A stretch of DNA of 64,000 nt. It comes from Sisyra terminalis (lineage: Eukaryota > Arthropoda > Insecta > Neuroptera > Sisyridae). Both the position numbers and the translations under genes were made by a program. Under the pieces are notes generated by a model. The model did not search any database, had not been told where the DNA came from, and worked only from the letters and a program-made list of their open reading frames with translations. The stretch lies in the NCBI GenBank assembly GCA_958496175.1, contig OY292274.1, positions 10,809,689 to 10,873,688 of the forward strand, written 5' to 3'. This document shows positions 35,386-46,245 of this stretch, piece after piece (positions within the stretch are counted from its first letter, which is position 1; each line of letters begins with the position of its first letter).

Positions 35386-36265
35386 CTTGATGGATCATTT
35401 ATAGTTTGTTTAGCGATGAATTCATGTTGCTGGTTCATTCACCATTTTGTTGATTAATAGAAGAATTAGTTTTTGAAATATGAATAAAGATAATTATTAT
35501 TTTTTTCGTTAATGCTCCTCAAGGATCTATGGCCAGCGAAAATTACTTGCTATTTCCAGCATAAAAAATCAATTAACTGTGCTAAAGTTTGAATATTTTA
35601 AAAATCATTATTTTGTGATATATAGCTATTTATAATAAAGGAACCCGTCCGTACATTGTGAGTAATTTCTGAAATGAAATTGCTAATTAAAACAATTAAG
35701 ATTTGTTTCCATGATAATATTAAGCTTTATAGAAATTTCCTTTGGAAAATTGTTGGGGTTTACCTGAAATTTAGACAACCAGATCAAAGCTAATATACAA
35801 TATGATTTGAATAGGCTCCCTTATCTAACACTGAACCACTCAGCTAAAATAAATCATTCATGTGAGCGTTCCAAAACATGATAACTAATACCCTGACATT
35901 GTCCGAATGTCAGAACCAAATTGCTTTCTAATTGAGGGTTTGCCTTGTACGACTGTCCCCAGAGAGGCAACTTTGACAGATATTTCTTGTTTCTAGAACG
36001 TAACTATTCGATATATGTATTATATGTATAAATATTTTATAATTAGATTCGCAGCAGTTGTATTTAACAGAATGTTACCAAAAACCAAGCATTAATTATC
36101 AAAATATGTAACAATGTGAACTTGAATATGAAATTTTAACAAAATGAATAATATTTCAATAATTTGAAAAATAAAATGCAAAAGATAGAGCTTAAAGCAT
36201 ATCTAAAACAACAATATAAAAGTAGGTAGTACAACAAAAACGTATGTCCGAGAAATTAGATTTAA
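35386..36265. other. intronic sequence, nothing recognised
   Basis: No supported feature. Confidence 0.45.
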
Positions 36266-36631
36266 AATTTTATTTTTAGTAGGATAGTGGACATGAAAGG
36301 ATATATATCCATAAACTTATTATTAATTTAGCGATACGTTTCGGTCTTTTATTCGACCTTCATCAGGCTTCTAAAATCATACAAACACATGTATTACAGA
36401 ATCCTCCAAAACTACAAAAAAAATTGATGTTGTTGTGATGTATATTGTGTACTTCATATTAAGGTATTTTCACAATTAGTAATGCTTTGTAGGATTCTAT
36501 AATACAGGTGTTTGTATGATTTTAGAAGCCTGATGAAGGTCGAATAAAAGACTGAAACGTGTCGCTAAATTAATAATTAGTATATGGATCTACATCCTTT
36601 CATGTCCACTATTCTACTAAAAATAAAATTA
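36266..36631. repeat. palindrome with two hammerhead-like motifs
   Basis: Arms 36266-36395 and 36500-36631 are inverted copies. The minus arm (36371-36330) reads CTGATGA, perfect stem II GGTC-GAATAAAA-GACC, GAAAC, GTATCGCT. The plus arm (36526-36566) has CTGATGA (36530-36536), GGTC-GAATAAAA-GACT, GAAAC (36554-36558), GTGTCGCT. AGC before CTGATGA can pair with GCT after GTC/ATC as a 3-bp stem I. This is the best preserved motif of the window. Confidence 0.75.
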
Positions 36632-36704
36632 TGTAAATTATGGATACAACCAATTTATCGTTAGTTTTAAAATGTTTCATTACATCATAAAAAAAGTTAA
36701 CCAA

Positions 36705-37071
36705 AATAAGATTTTTTCGCTGACTTTGAACAGTTATACTGTGTATACAATATATAGAATATATTGCGGTCCAATTTATGTGGTATAATTCAATATAATA
36801 ATATATAAAAATCATACCATAAACATAAATTTGAACAGAAGTTCAAACAAAAATTTTCGTGACGTATTGCCCAGATACGTATTTGGATTGCCAAGCAATC
36901 TTCCTCAGTGGTCATCAAGTAGTTTGGATCACTCCGTAACTGCTTTGTGATGATTCACATTCATTTGTGTGAGTCAACAGTTACGGAGTGATCCAAACTA
37001 CTTGATGACCAGTGAGGAAGATTGCTTGGCAATCGAAATATGTATATGGGCAATACGTCACGAATATTTAA
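36705..37071. repeat. Penelope-derived palindrome, copy 2
   Basis: Same family as 29555-30040, with near-identical left arm from AAGATTTTTTCGCTGACTTT. Centre at about 36955. The right arm has GATTGC-TTG-GCAATC hairpin then GAAA (37020-37040) and is cut off at 37071, where a different repeat begins. Confidence 0.75.
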
Positions 37072-37310
37072 CGCACGAAATAAATTTTTAACGCACCTTT
37101 GCCTATATATTAGATATTAAAATCTTTGATGGCTGTAATTTCGTTTTGAAAAACGCTTAGTAACCGTTTGATTTTGACATTCTTATTTATAAAGTTTATG
37201 GGTGAAAATTATTATTTAACGCAAAACTTCCTTACTTTCACTGGTGATATGAAATAACAAAGTAAAAGCTTGGAGGCCAAAATGAGAGAATGGCAGGTGT
37301 ATATATATAT
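37072..37310 (+). repeat. dispersed repeat R, copy 1
   Basis: Matches 39992-40223 nearly throughout (TTTTTAACGCACC, AGTAACCGTTTGATTT, TTAACGCAAAACTTCCTTAC, AAAAGCTTGGAGGCCAAAAT, GAGAGAATGGCAGGTGTAT). In both places it is followed by a family A left arm. Confidence 0.85.
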
Positions 37311-37681
37311 ATTTTAGATTGGTTTAAAAAAAAATGATGATTTTTTTTTTCTTAATTATATCGAAAATATTGTTGGCAATGACAAAAAAAAACCTGTGAA
37401 AGTTTAAGCTCTTAATATTAATATTAAAAGGTGCCGCATCGCAAATTTAGATTTTCTAGTTAAATAACATGGGAACAATATTCTCTTGCACTTTAGAATT
37501 TTATAGCTCACGTTGGTGACAATATTTCGGAATGACCAAGGTACATTCTTGTAGAAAATTGAACGATCTACAAAAAATATGGTCTTACAAGTTTTTGATA
37601 TATTTATTCTGTCAAAAGTTATTCGAGGTCAAAGTTGAACTTACTAGAAATTTTAATATTTTTTCAATTTTTTACGCAACC
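37311..37681 (+). mobile_element. family A foldback element, left arm only
   Basis: TAGATTGGTTTAAAAAAAAA, then AATTATATCGAAAATATTGT, GGTGCCGCATCGC and ATTGAACGATCTACAAAAA; stops after CGCAACCATCAATT where the palindrome arm at 37683 begins. Confidence 0.8.
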
Positions 37682-37682
37682 A

Positions 37683-37940
37683 TCAATTCACATCGACTCA
37701 CACAAATGAATGTGAATTATCACAAAGCAGTTACAGAGTGATCCAAACTATTTGATGACCAGTGAGGAAGATTGCGTGGCAATCGAAATACGTATCTGGG
37801 CAATACGTCACGAAAATTTTTATTTGATCTTCTGTTCAAATGTATGTTTATGGTATGATTTTTATATATTATTATATTAAATTATACTACATAAATTGGA
37901 CCGCAATATATCCTATATATTGTATACACAATAAAAAAAG
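37683..37940 (+). repeat. Penelope-derived repeat, single right arm
   Basis: Right arm of the 29555/36705 palindrome family: CTCACACAAATGAATGTGAA, GTGATCCAAACTATTTGATG, hairpin GATTGCGTGGCAATC, GAAATACGTATCTGGG, then TTGGACCGCAATATAT. Confidence 0.75.
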
Positions 37941-39840
37941 TTTTTTTTTTTTGTAAATTTATATGTGAAAGATGAAAATGAAATCCCAACCGTCCAATTC
38001 AATGAAATATCTTTTCTATTTAATACCACATCGTTCTTCTAACGTCAAACAAAATTTGGGTAAAATAACATTAAATAATTCAAATGCAAACATTTAACTT
38101 TTGATTAAACTTATTTAATAAAATATGTTTTTAAAAGCATTCCTTCGAACAAAAAACTAATTACTCAATTGTTTGTATTGATTTTAAATGTATTTGCCAA
38201 TTTTATGTAAACAGTTTAAACTGAATTTGGATTGTTTTCCAACGTTTGAAACAAACATAAGAACGGAAACCACCCCAAAATAGATATCAAACAAACAACA
38301 TAAATTACAAATATGAAATGTATACGAGCTTTGGCTTAAATAGGTGTAGAACTCAGCGTTGGATTAACTAATATCACTATTCGAATAATAAATATGAGCC
38401 TTAACTTAATCCGATTACCAGACGTCGGACAACAATGATTTCCAGTTGGTAAATACAATTTCATTTTCGATCGGTATACCCATTTCATCACTGTTTTCAA
38501 TTACAAGAGAAAAATATATGATATGACATTTGAAAGTTGATTTCCTATGAACGTACAAAGAGTCGAAAGATTTTTTCATGAAAGGTTTAAATTGAAAAAA
38601 GTATTGATGCAAATTTTAACAATAAATACTTGGAAAACTTGGAAACTTTTCTATCAAAACAGCAAGTTAAGTGAAATGAACAAAATGCTGTTGTAAGCTT
38701 CTTAAAACAGCAATTACAAGTTCGGAAGACATTGTCGACAGACATGGGCACCTTTATTTCTCATATTAAATAGTTGTACATTTTCGCAATAAACTTAATG
38801 ACTTATTTGTCTTTAAATGGATCTGCGTGGAAGAAAGTTACAAAGGATGATGTGCTTCAAATGAGCTAGGAAGGAAATAATGAGGAAATGCTCGTACAAG
38901 TACGAGAAGATAAACTTAAACGAGAACACATAAAAACATTATGTGGATGAAATGTTCAAAAGTGTGTTCTGTGAGAAAATTTGCTTGTTTTTCATACACG
39001 AAAAACGACTTCAGGAAACTTTTCCGCTGTATATTTTAAGCACTCACTTTTATAACAAATGATGAGAAATGTGCAAGTAATTCGGAATGAATTACTGTTT
39101 AAATAGAAGACTTATTTCATTAAAAAGTTTTTTTTTTTTTAAAAAGCATAAAGGTATGTTTCTTTAAAGAAGAAGTTAAATTCAAATTAAAAAATTTGGT
39201 TTTCCTTTATTGCAATTAAACATTTTGTAAAGTTAAATTAATTGGAGACAAAACAAAGATTTATCATTGATGCTGCCTCTTCACATACATAGAAGTCGAG
39301 CTTGATTGATCGTAAATTGTATTGGGAAAATGGTGTAAGTGACTTAACTGTCATTTTAACTAATTGCATCCATTTATTTGCGTACTAACTAACTGTTCTT
39401 CTCGTCAAAATTAGTCGGTTAATCATTCTTATTGGGATGTGCAAACTGAAGAAGTTTTCACACCTAAAATATAAGGAATATATTGTTTGAGTTTATCCCA
39501 AATATGTTTCACGAGAAAAATTTGATTCATTGAGGCGTATGGTTGAATTATCTTTGCGCTTCAATACGTTTCATCCATCGTGTCACCTACTACACAAATA
39601 AATTCGATAACAAATGAAGTAAATCAACTATCAATGACGAATAGAACACAGAAAGACAAAGGGTTTTGATTGAAGATACTCCTTTCGTATTAAGCCACTG
39701 TAACTATTAGGTAACGCAGTGGAATTATTTTTATTCCAACTTAAGATATATTAGTTCAAAATTTTATTTTCGATGAATGATCAGGAAGGAAAAAAAGGGA
39801 TGTCTACTTATGTGCTTGTGTTAGATTTATACTTCTTTGG
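37941..39840. other. intronic sequence, nothing firmly recognised
   Basis: A stretch at 38740-38950 has faint coding character in mixed frames (SAWKKVTKDDVLQM), perhaps a transposon relic, but I cannot assign it. Confidence 0.35.
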
Positions 39841-39991
39841 AAAATGTATTAGCAATCAAACTCCTCTGAGTTGGATGGACCGATTTTCATGCATTTTTTT
39901 ATGTGTAATGTATATTTGGTAGCATAAGAATCAAATGTTAAGTATATTTCATACCTCTAAGAGATTAGGGTGTCCCTCGGCATCTTCTGTA
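39841..39991 (-). repeat. fragment of the 48676-51290 repeat
   Basis: On the minus strand matches 51100-51215 (CGAGGGACA, CTCTTAGAGGTATGAAATAT, ATGAAAATCGGTCCATCC). It borders repeat R. Confidence 0.6.
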
Positions 39992-40223
39992 ATTTTTAAC
40001 GCACCCTTGCCTATATATAAGATATTAAAATCATTGATGGCTGCGATTTGTTTTGAAAAACGCATAGTAACCGTTTGATTTCGACATTTTTATTTATAGA
40101 GTTCATGTGTGAAAATTATTATTTAACGCAAAACTTCCTTACTTTCACTGGTGATATTAAATAACAAAGTAAAAGCTTGGAGGCCAAAATGAGAGAATGG
40201 CAGGTGTATGTATACATATATAT
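39992..40223 (+). repeat. dispersed repeat R, copy 2
   Basis: See copy 1 at 37072-37310. Confidence 0.85.
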
Positions 40224-40224
40224 A

Positions 40225-40842
40225 GACTGATTCAAAAAAAATGATGATTTTTTTTTCTTAATTATATCGAAAATACTGTTGGAAATGACAAAAAAAAATC
40301 TGTGAAAGTTTATGCTCTTAATATTTAATATGAAGAGGTGCCGCATCGCAAATTTCGATTTTCCATTTAAATAACATGGGAACAATATTCTCTTGCATTT
40401 TGGAATTTTATAGCTCCCGTTGGTGACAATATTTCGGAATGACCAAGGTATATTCTTGTAGAAAATTGAACGATCTACAAAAAAGGTTTTTTACAAGTTT
40501 TTGATATATGTATTCCTTCAAAAGTAATTCGAGGTCAAAGTTGAACTAAAGAGAAATTTTAATATTTTTCAATTTTTTGACGCAACCATCAATTTTATGA
40601 GAAAATTTTATAGGACATTTTTTGTAGAGCACTTTTTTTCCTATAACTTATCTCTATAAAAGTTTTTGATATTTTTCATAGGTCCTAAGTTATTTAATTA
40701 AAATAAAAAAATATTTTTATGTTAAAAATATAATAATTCGGGGAATTTTCAGTTTAATGCAAATAACTTAGGACCTGTGAAAAATATCAAAAACTTTTAT
40801 AGAGATACGTTATAGGAAAAAAAGTGTTCTACAAAAAATGTG
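40225..40842 (+). mobile_element. family A foldback element, right arm truncated
   Basis: TA then GACTGATTCAAAAAAAATGA; complete left arm, the centre (TTATTTAATTAAAATAAAAA and GGACCTGTGAAAAATATC) and the start of the right arm, ending after CTACAAAAAATGTG. Confidence 0.85.
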
Positions 40843-40964
40843 CTTACAACAGTCGTGAGTTAGTTGTGTCCAATGACACAATTAACATTAAAAATGATTG
40901 CAAAACAACAGTAGTAATATAGTTATTGAATAAATAGTATTCTTAAATATAATAACCCTAAAAT

Positions 40965-41400
40965 CTGTCTGTCACGTCAAGTCTTGACACTCTTTTGAGA
41001 TGCTTAACATCCGCACTGTTATCAAGCAGATTCAAGGCAAGGTGGTTTGGATGATCATTAAGTCTTGTTTGATAGGCCCGTGCTCTCCAAGTGATCACAT
41101 CCTTCCACCTGTAGGTCGTTGTGGATTCTTACATTATTTATGTACCGTAGTGCACCGATTATTGCCCGCAAAACTTTGGACTTAAATCTTTGTATTATTT
41201 CCACGTTTGAGTTGGATGCTGTGCCCCAAAGTTCCACTCCATAGGTCCAAATTGGCTGTTATTATTGATTTGTACAGAACCAATTTGTTTTCTATGGTCA
41301 ACTGTGACTTGTGACCAATCAGCCAATACAACTTTCCGTATTTCTTGCTAAGCTGCTTTGAATGAATGACTTTACCCAATTCTCATAGACATCGTCAAAC
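40965..41400 (-). pseudogene. Jockey-clade non-LTR retrotransposon RT C-terminus
   Basis: Minus strand: KKYGKLYWLIGHKSQLTIEN, KLVLYKSII; after a frameshift WTYGVELWGTASNSNVEIIQ, RFKSKVLRAI, RYINNVRIHNDLQ; after another, RARAYQTRLNDHPNHLALNL, LDNSADVKHLKRVSRLDV. This is the thumb and C-terminal tail of Jockey-clade RTs (YK.I..P.WTYGI.LWG.AS.SNI..IQRFQSK.LR ... HPN.LA.NLLD......LKR..). Two frameshifts make it a dead 5'-truncated copy. The 3' end is near 40950. Confidence 0.9.
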
Positions 41401-43550
41401 AATTTTTTTCAAATTGTACAATTTAAATAATGTCCATATTAATTCACAATTAGTAATTTCCCATTAAATATTCACCATCCAATACTGACACCACTGACAG
41501 ATTGTGAAAATTGGCAATGACTTGAATGAAATCACGAGGCAGATGGTGCAAAAACAAAATTCGTAAATAAAAAAAAATATATTTCAAAGGTATAAGATAT
41601 GCACATGCACAAAGTACAAAAGCCAACTTTTTAAGAGCTTTGATGTTTTTATATTGAAGTTTTATAATAAATTTTTGACAAAAATCTGTGGACAAATAGG
41701 AATATGGATAATGCGAAGAAAAATTTGAAAATCGTTGTTTAACAGATGACATTGGTAGAATTTTTACTTTGATATTGGTTTTTCATAAACTTCTCTAACA
41801 CAACCATATTTTACGCCCTGGGTATGTGATTGGCAGTGACCCATGAAGACAACGACAACTAGCTTGGTTGGATTCCGATTTTCGTCCAGGTCACGACCTT
41901 CTTAAACCCATTTTGTCTATTATGTCAAAGCTTCTGCTCGTAGCAAGCTTTACCCATAATCTCTATGTGCTTTCATAGTGTTTACACCTGAGCATCACAT
42001 CATTATTCTACAAGCTTTTTATCCACAATAGAGCCGAATGGATCGCATTTGAATAAAAAAAAAAAATATATTCAAAGTTTTTAGTGCTTAACATTTAGAA
42101 AATGAAATTGAAGAAATTAATGAAATGAACTTCTTTGCACTAGCGTCGATTTAAATCGCTTTTAATCAACGAATAAGTTTGCGGTTCGAATCACTAAGAC
42201 GCTCGTCTGTGATCATTGAATCAACGAACGTAACGTGCGACATCATTCAAGGGAAGTCCGGCATTATCTAATTTCCTTTTGATCGAAATAGACATACGAT
42301 TTTCATCAAATGGAAATTTCGTACATCTTACGTACAACACATGTGTAACGTTCGTTCCTTTTGATGAAAATTGCTAAGCATTCCAGTTAGTCAAGCTTCA
42401 TTGACGTAAATACTGAAGGATAAAGGAATTCAAAAAGATGCTTTCAATACCTTTAACTGGAACGTCCATTTGAAACCAGTCTTTACAATTTACATAATCA
42501 AACACTTAGATTATGAGGAAACCTGGTGTTGTTATACAACGAAATTTTAAAGATTACTCGCAGTAAATTTCCATTGAAATGAATTAAAAGTGTAATTCAT
42601 TAAACAGTAAATACAGGAATTTTTTATTGAAACGGAAAATTAGACGAAAGATATCATTTGAAAGAATAATAGAATAAAATACAATATTTTTCATTACAAA
42701 ACTATGATTCGTTACTACTTAAATATAACTTTTCTTGTTAAAAACGGAAAATTGGCCGTGATCCATTTTTTCTTTTAATACCAAACCAAGTCATTGTAGC
42801 TAACAACTGATATGAACATCAAAAAGATAATGTTCTTAAACGAAAGGCAACTGAAACGAAAAACGAGGAAAATAAAACTAAATGAATACGAACGAATGAG
42901 TCATAAAAGTCGATGGTGTTGAAAACGTTGTTCGTTACACGATAAATTTTAAATATTTAAATTTTCCTTCCGTGTAACAACATCATGTTAACCAATAGAG
43001 TGGAAGAAATACGGCCATTTTATCTTAGAATAATGAATATTTCACAAGTTAAATATTAAACTTCAGAAAGTTTTTTTAATACGTAAAACATTCCCTTTTT
43101 CTGATGGGAAGTTTAAGCACAAGTTTACCGCGGTTTTAACTATCCATATTTTGAAATGAACAAAGTTGAAAAATTATTAGCGCAGTTTTATTAACTGGAC
43201 AAAAAAAAATCTGCTTATCCCTCTAAAACGTAAGTAGTTTCATGTTTTAATGCTGGAAATTATTGATGAATTTGATGCTTAAAAATAAAAAATTATCAAA
43301 ATTTGTTGGATCAATTAAATTAATATTGTATCATCAGTTCATAGCAGTTGATAGTTTTATTTCTCAAAAAATTACTCTTCTGTTTTTCTACCCCTTATAT
43401 CGTGTGGGGAATCTTATTCTGCTATGTTTGACGTGATTCTTCTAGCTAAAAAACCGAAGTATCGTAAGTATGCCATGTTTTTTCTACTTATTAGTCGGTT
43501 ATGTTATTCTAAGATGGATTTATTAATTCTTTTCTCCGGTGATAAGACCC
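41401..43550. other. intronic sequence, nothing firmly recognised
   Basis: Less repetitive than its surroundings. A patch at 42140-42400 (TCGATTTAAATCGC, CGAACGTAACGTGCGACATC, ACATCTTACGTACAACACAT) is richer in CpG and could be regulatory. No coding exon seen. Confidence 0.4.
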
Positions 43551-43558
43551 ATAGTATG

Positions 43559-44303
43559 CAGGGCCGTCTTAAACTAGGCTGGGGCCCTTGGGCACACAAG
43601 AATTCGGAGCCCTTTTGGAAGATAAAAAAAGCGAATTATAATATTATAATATTTTTTTTTACCAAGTGTGACCATTTATTATAGGTAATCAAATACAGTA
43701 TGATATGTCATTAATGATATTAGACTGATGCTGGTTTTTTGGTTTTACGATTACGATAACGGTTTCTTTCGGGATTTCTGTTGAGCAAAATCTTCTGTTA
43801 TATCCTTAAAGTCAATTTTTTGAAGAATATTACTTTCTGTGCACATAATTGATAAATCACTCAGTTATTCTTGTAACATTGTAGTTCGCAATTCATTTTT
43901 TATTCTTTTAAGCTGCGAAAATGACCGCTCTGCACTATAATTGGTAACCATTAGGCAAAGAAATATTCTTGTAGCAATTTCTACGTTTGGAAAAGTTTCT
44001 TCCAATTTATCTGATTTTATAAGGTTGAGATATTTAAATCTGCTGATTGCTTTGCTGTTTTTTAAATATTGGCTTAACTGAAAACATTCTGTTTTGAATT
44101 CATTTGTATTAATGTCTTCATGATAAAATTCTGCAAATTCATTGCATTTTTTGGTCAACTCACCAGATTCGATTGTTGTTAACTGACAAAGAAAACTAAA
44201 TCGACTATCAATTTGTGAGAGAAACTGTCGGTCCTTCGGGGTCCCCTGAGAATGGGGGCCCTGGGCACAGGCCCCGTGTGACCTTATGGTGAAGACGGTA
44301 TTG
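43559..44303 (-). mobile_element. hAT element deletion derivative, 8-bp target duplication
   Basis: Left end CAGGGCCGTCTTAA, right end (inverted) CAATACCGTCTTCA; 10 of 14 positions match. Both are flanked by the identical octamer ATAGTATG (43551-43558 and 44304-44311), the hallmark of hAT insertion. Subterminal GGGGCCC..GGGCA also occurs inverted at both ends. At 745 bp it retains only the end of the transposase gene. Confidence 0.92.
43751..44233 (-). pseudogene. hAT transposase C-terminal fragment (ZMYM1-like type)
   Basis: Minus strand reads RQFLSQIDSRFSFLCQLTTI, ESGELTKKCNEFAEFYHED, then FPNVEIATRIFLCLMVTNYS, AERSFSQLKRIKNELRTTML, QE. An in-frame TAA (43867-43865) stands where QERL is expected; the tail LSDLSIMCTESNILQKIDF, KDITEDFAQQKSRKK stays open for 37 codons to TAA at 43753-43751. 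The SAERSFS.LK.IKN.LR..M block is the hAT C-terminal dimerisation domain. The catalytic D residues lie upstream and are deleted. It lies inside the element at 43559-44303. Confidence 0.9.
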
Positions 44304-44311
44304 ATAGTATG

Positions 44312-45212
44312 CTAATATCTATAATTTATATAAACCCAATTAATGGACGCATACGTGGCGAAGAAATCAAAACAAATAAAACCACTAAAAATTTTTAAAA
44401 TTTTAATAATTATTTTTACTTCTTGTAATAACTATAATTATGTTTAAATATATATACGGAAATTTAAAAAAAAAAATTATTTTAATATTAACCTTTTTTT
44501 TAAATTCGCATGAAAAATGTATGATTTATACCAGCTTTAAATTTACTAAATATTATTATATATTCTTAAAAAAAAACAAAAAATTGGAAAATCTAAAAAA
44601 TAAATTTTAACCCAAATTGGACAGCTAAGGTTGACCGATAATTGTCCGATCACTTTCGGCCGATAGATACTGTTTCAATCATTGGCCGATGATCACCAAT
44701 ATTGACTTGGTGTTGTCATCTCAGCTATCAGCCAAAGATTAGTCGATGATGACTACCGATAATCGGCCGATGCTAGAACATTGATCCCCATGACTGGTCC
44801 ATTAATGGGACGCCCATCATTCGTTATATGAGTACATCAAAGGCTTCAATCTTTGGCTTGTCGTTTTTTTGGAAGCAAAAATTCGCAGATATAATATGCA
44901 TGTATTCTTTGGAACAACCAGCGCATTAGCTAGTTTTACTTTTCTTCCCCAGATAATTTTCAATATTTTCAACCAAAAAAAGCAACCTGATGTTTATTAA
45001 AGATGCTTTCGATTTTTTCGTATGAATACCAAATTGGTAATTTTAATAATAAAGAGTTTCACTCGACGCCCATATTTTGATGGTATTGTTAAACAAATTT
45101 TAATACTTAAAAAGTTTTTAGATCCCACAGTCATCAGTAAAAGGTTTCGCTTCCGCGATTCAAGCAAAAGCTAGGAAAGACAATATAAAAGTAAAGGTTA
45201 TATATATATATA
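44312..45212. other. intronic sequence with a CCGAT/ATCGG-rich patch
   Basis: At 44630-44780 CCGAT, CGGCCGAT and ATCGG recur many times (GACCGATAATTG, TCGGCCGATAG, TTGGCCGATGATC, CCGATAATCGGCCGATG). No gene called. Confidence 0.5.
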
Positions 45213-45213
45213 T

Positions 45214-46244
45214 TAGAATGATTCAAAAAAAATGATGAATTTTTTTTCTTAATTATATCAAAATTATAGTTGGGAATGACAAAAAAAAATCCTGTGAAAG
45301 TTTAAGCTCTTAATATTAATATTAAGAGGTGCCGCATCGCAAATTTCGATTTTCCATTTAAATAACATGGGAACAATATTCTCTTGCACTTTGGAATTTA
45401 TAGCTCTCGTTGGTGATAATATTTCGGAATGACCAAGGTATATTCTTGTAGAAAATTGAACGATCTACAAAAAAAGGTCTCTTACAACAAGTTTTTGATA
45501 TATTTATTCCTTCAAAAGTGATTCGAGGTCAAATTTGAACTAAATTTTAATATTTTTTTAATTTTTTAACGCAACCATCAAATTTATGAGAAAATTTTAT
45601 AGGACATTTTTTGTAGAGCACTTTTTTTTCTATAACTTATCACTATAAAAGTTATTGATATTTTTACAGGTTCTAAGTTATTTGCATTAAACTGAAAATA
45701 TTCATAATTTTATTGTTTTAAACTAATAATATTCCCTGAATTATTATATTTTTAATATAAAAAAAATTTTTTATCACTTAAAACCTGTAAAAAATATCAA
45801 TAACTTTTATAAAGTTAAGTTATAGAAAAAAAAGTGCTCTACAAAAAATGTCCTATAAAATGTTTTTATAAAATTGATGGTTGCGTCAAAAAATTGAAAA
45901 AATATTAAGATTTCTCTTTAGTTCAACTTTTACCTCGAATAACATTTAAAGGAATAAATATATTAAAAACTTGTAAGCAACCTTTTTTGTAGATCGTTCA
46001 ATTTTCTACAAGAATATACCTTGGTCATTCCGAAATATTGTCACCACGGGAGCTATAAAATTCCAAAATGCAAGAGAATATTGTTCCCATGTTATTTAAA
46101 TGGAAAATTGAAATTTGCGATGCGGCACCTTTTAATATTAATATTAAGAGCTTAAACTTTCACAGGATTTTTTTTTGTCATTCCCAACAATATTTTCGAT
46201 ATAATAAAGAAAAAAAAATCATCATTTTTTTTTTGAATCAGTCT
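45214..46244. mobile_element. family A foldback element, full length (1.03 kb)
   Basis: Inverted termini GA(A/C)TGATTCAAAAAAAATG, with TA at both borders (45212-45213 region and 46244-46245 region). The two ~450-bp arms pair almost throughout around a centre near 45730. No gene. TA target and long inverted repeats suggest a Tc1/mariner-mobilised foldback MITE. It is the reference copy for the five partial copies at 3340, 27650, 37311, 40225 and 56429. Confidence 0.85.
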
Positions 46245-46245
46245 A

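Noticed and set aside
36266..36631. Regularly spaced palindromes considered as CRISPR-like repeats
   Set aside because: Repeats are few, long, inverted and dispersed, and the sequence is insect nuclear DNA.
38740..38950. Possible transposase relic (SAWKKVTKDDVLQM and nearby frames)
   Set aside because: No conserved block could be matched with confidence; left as unassigned.
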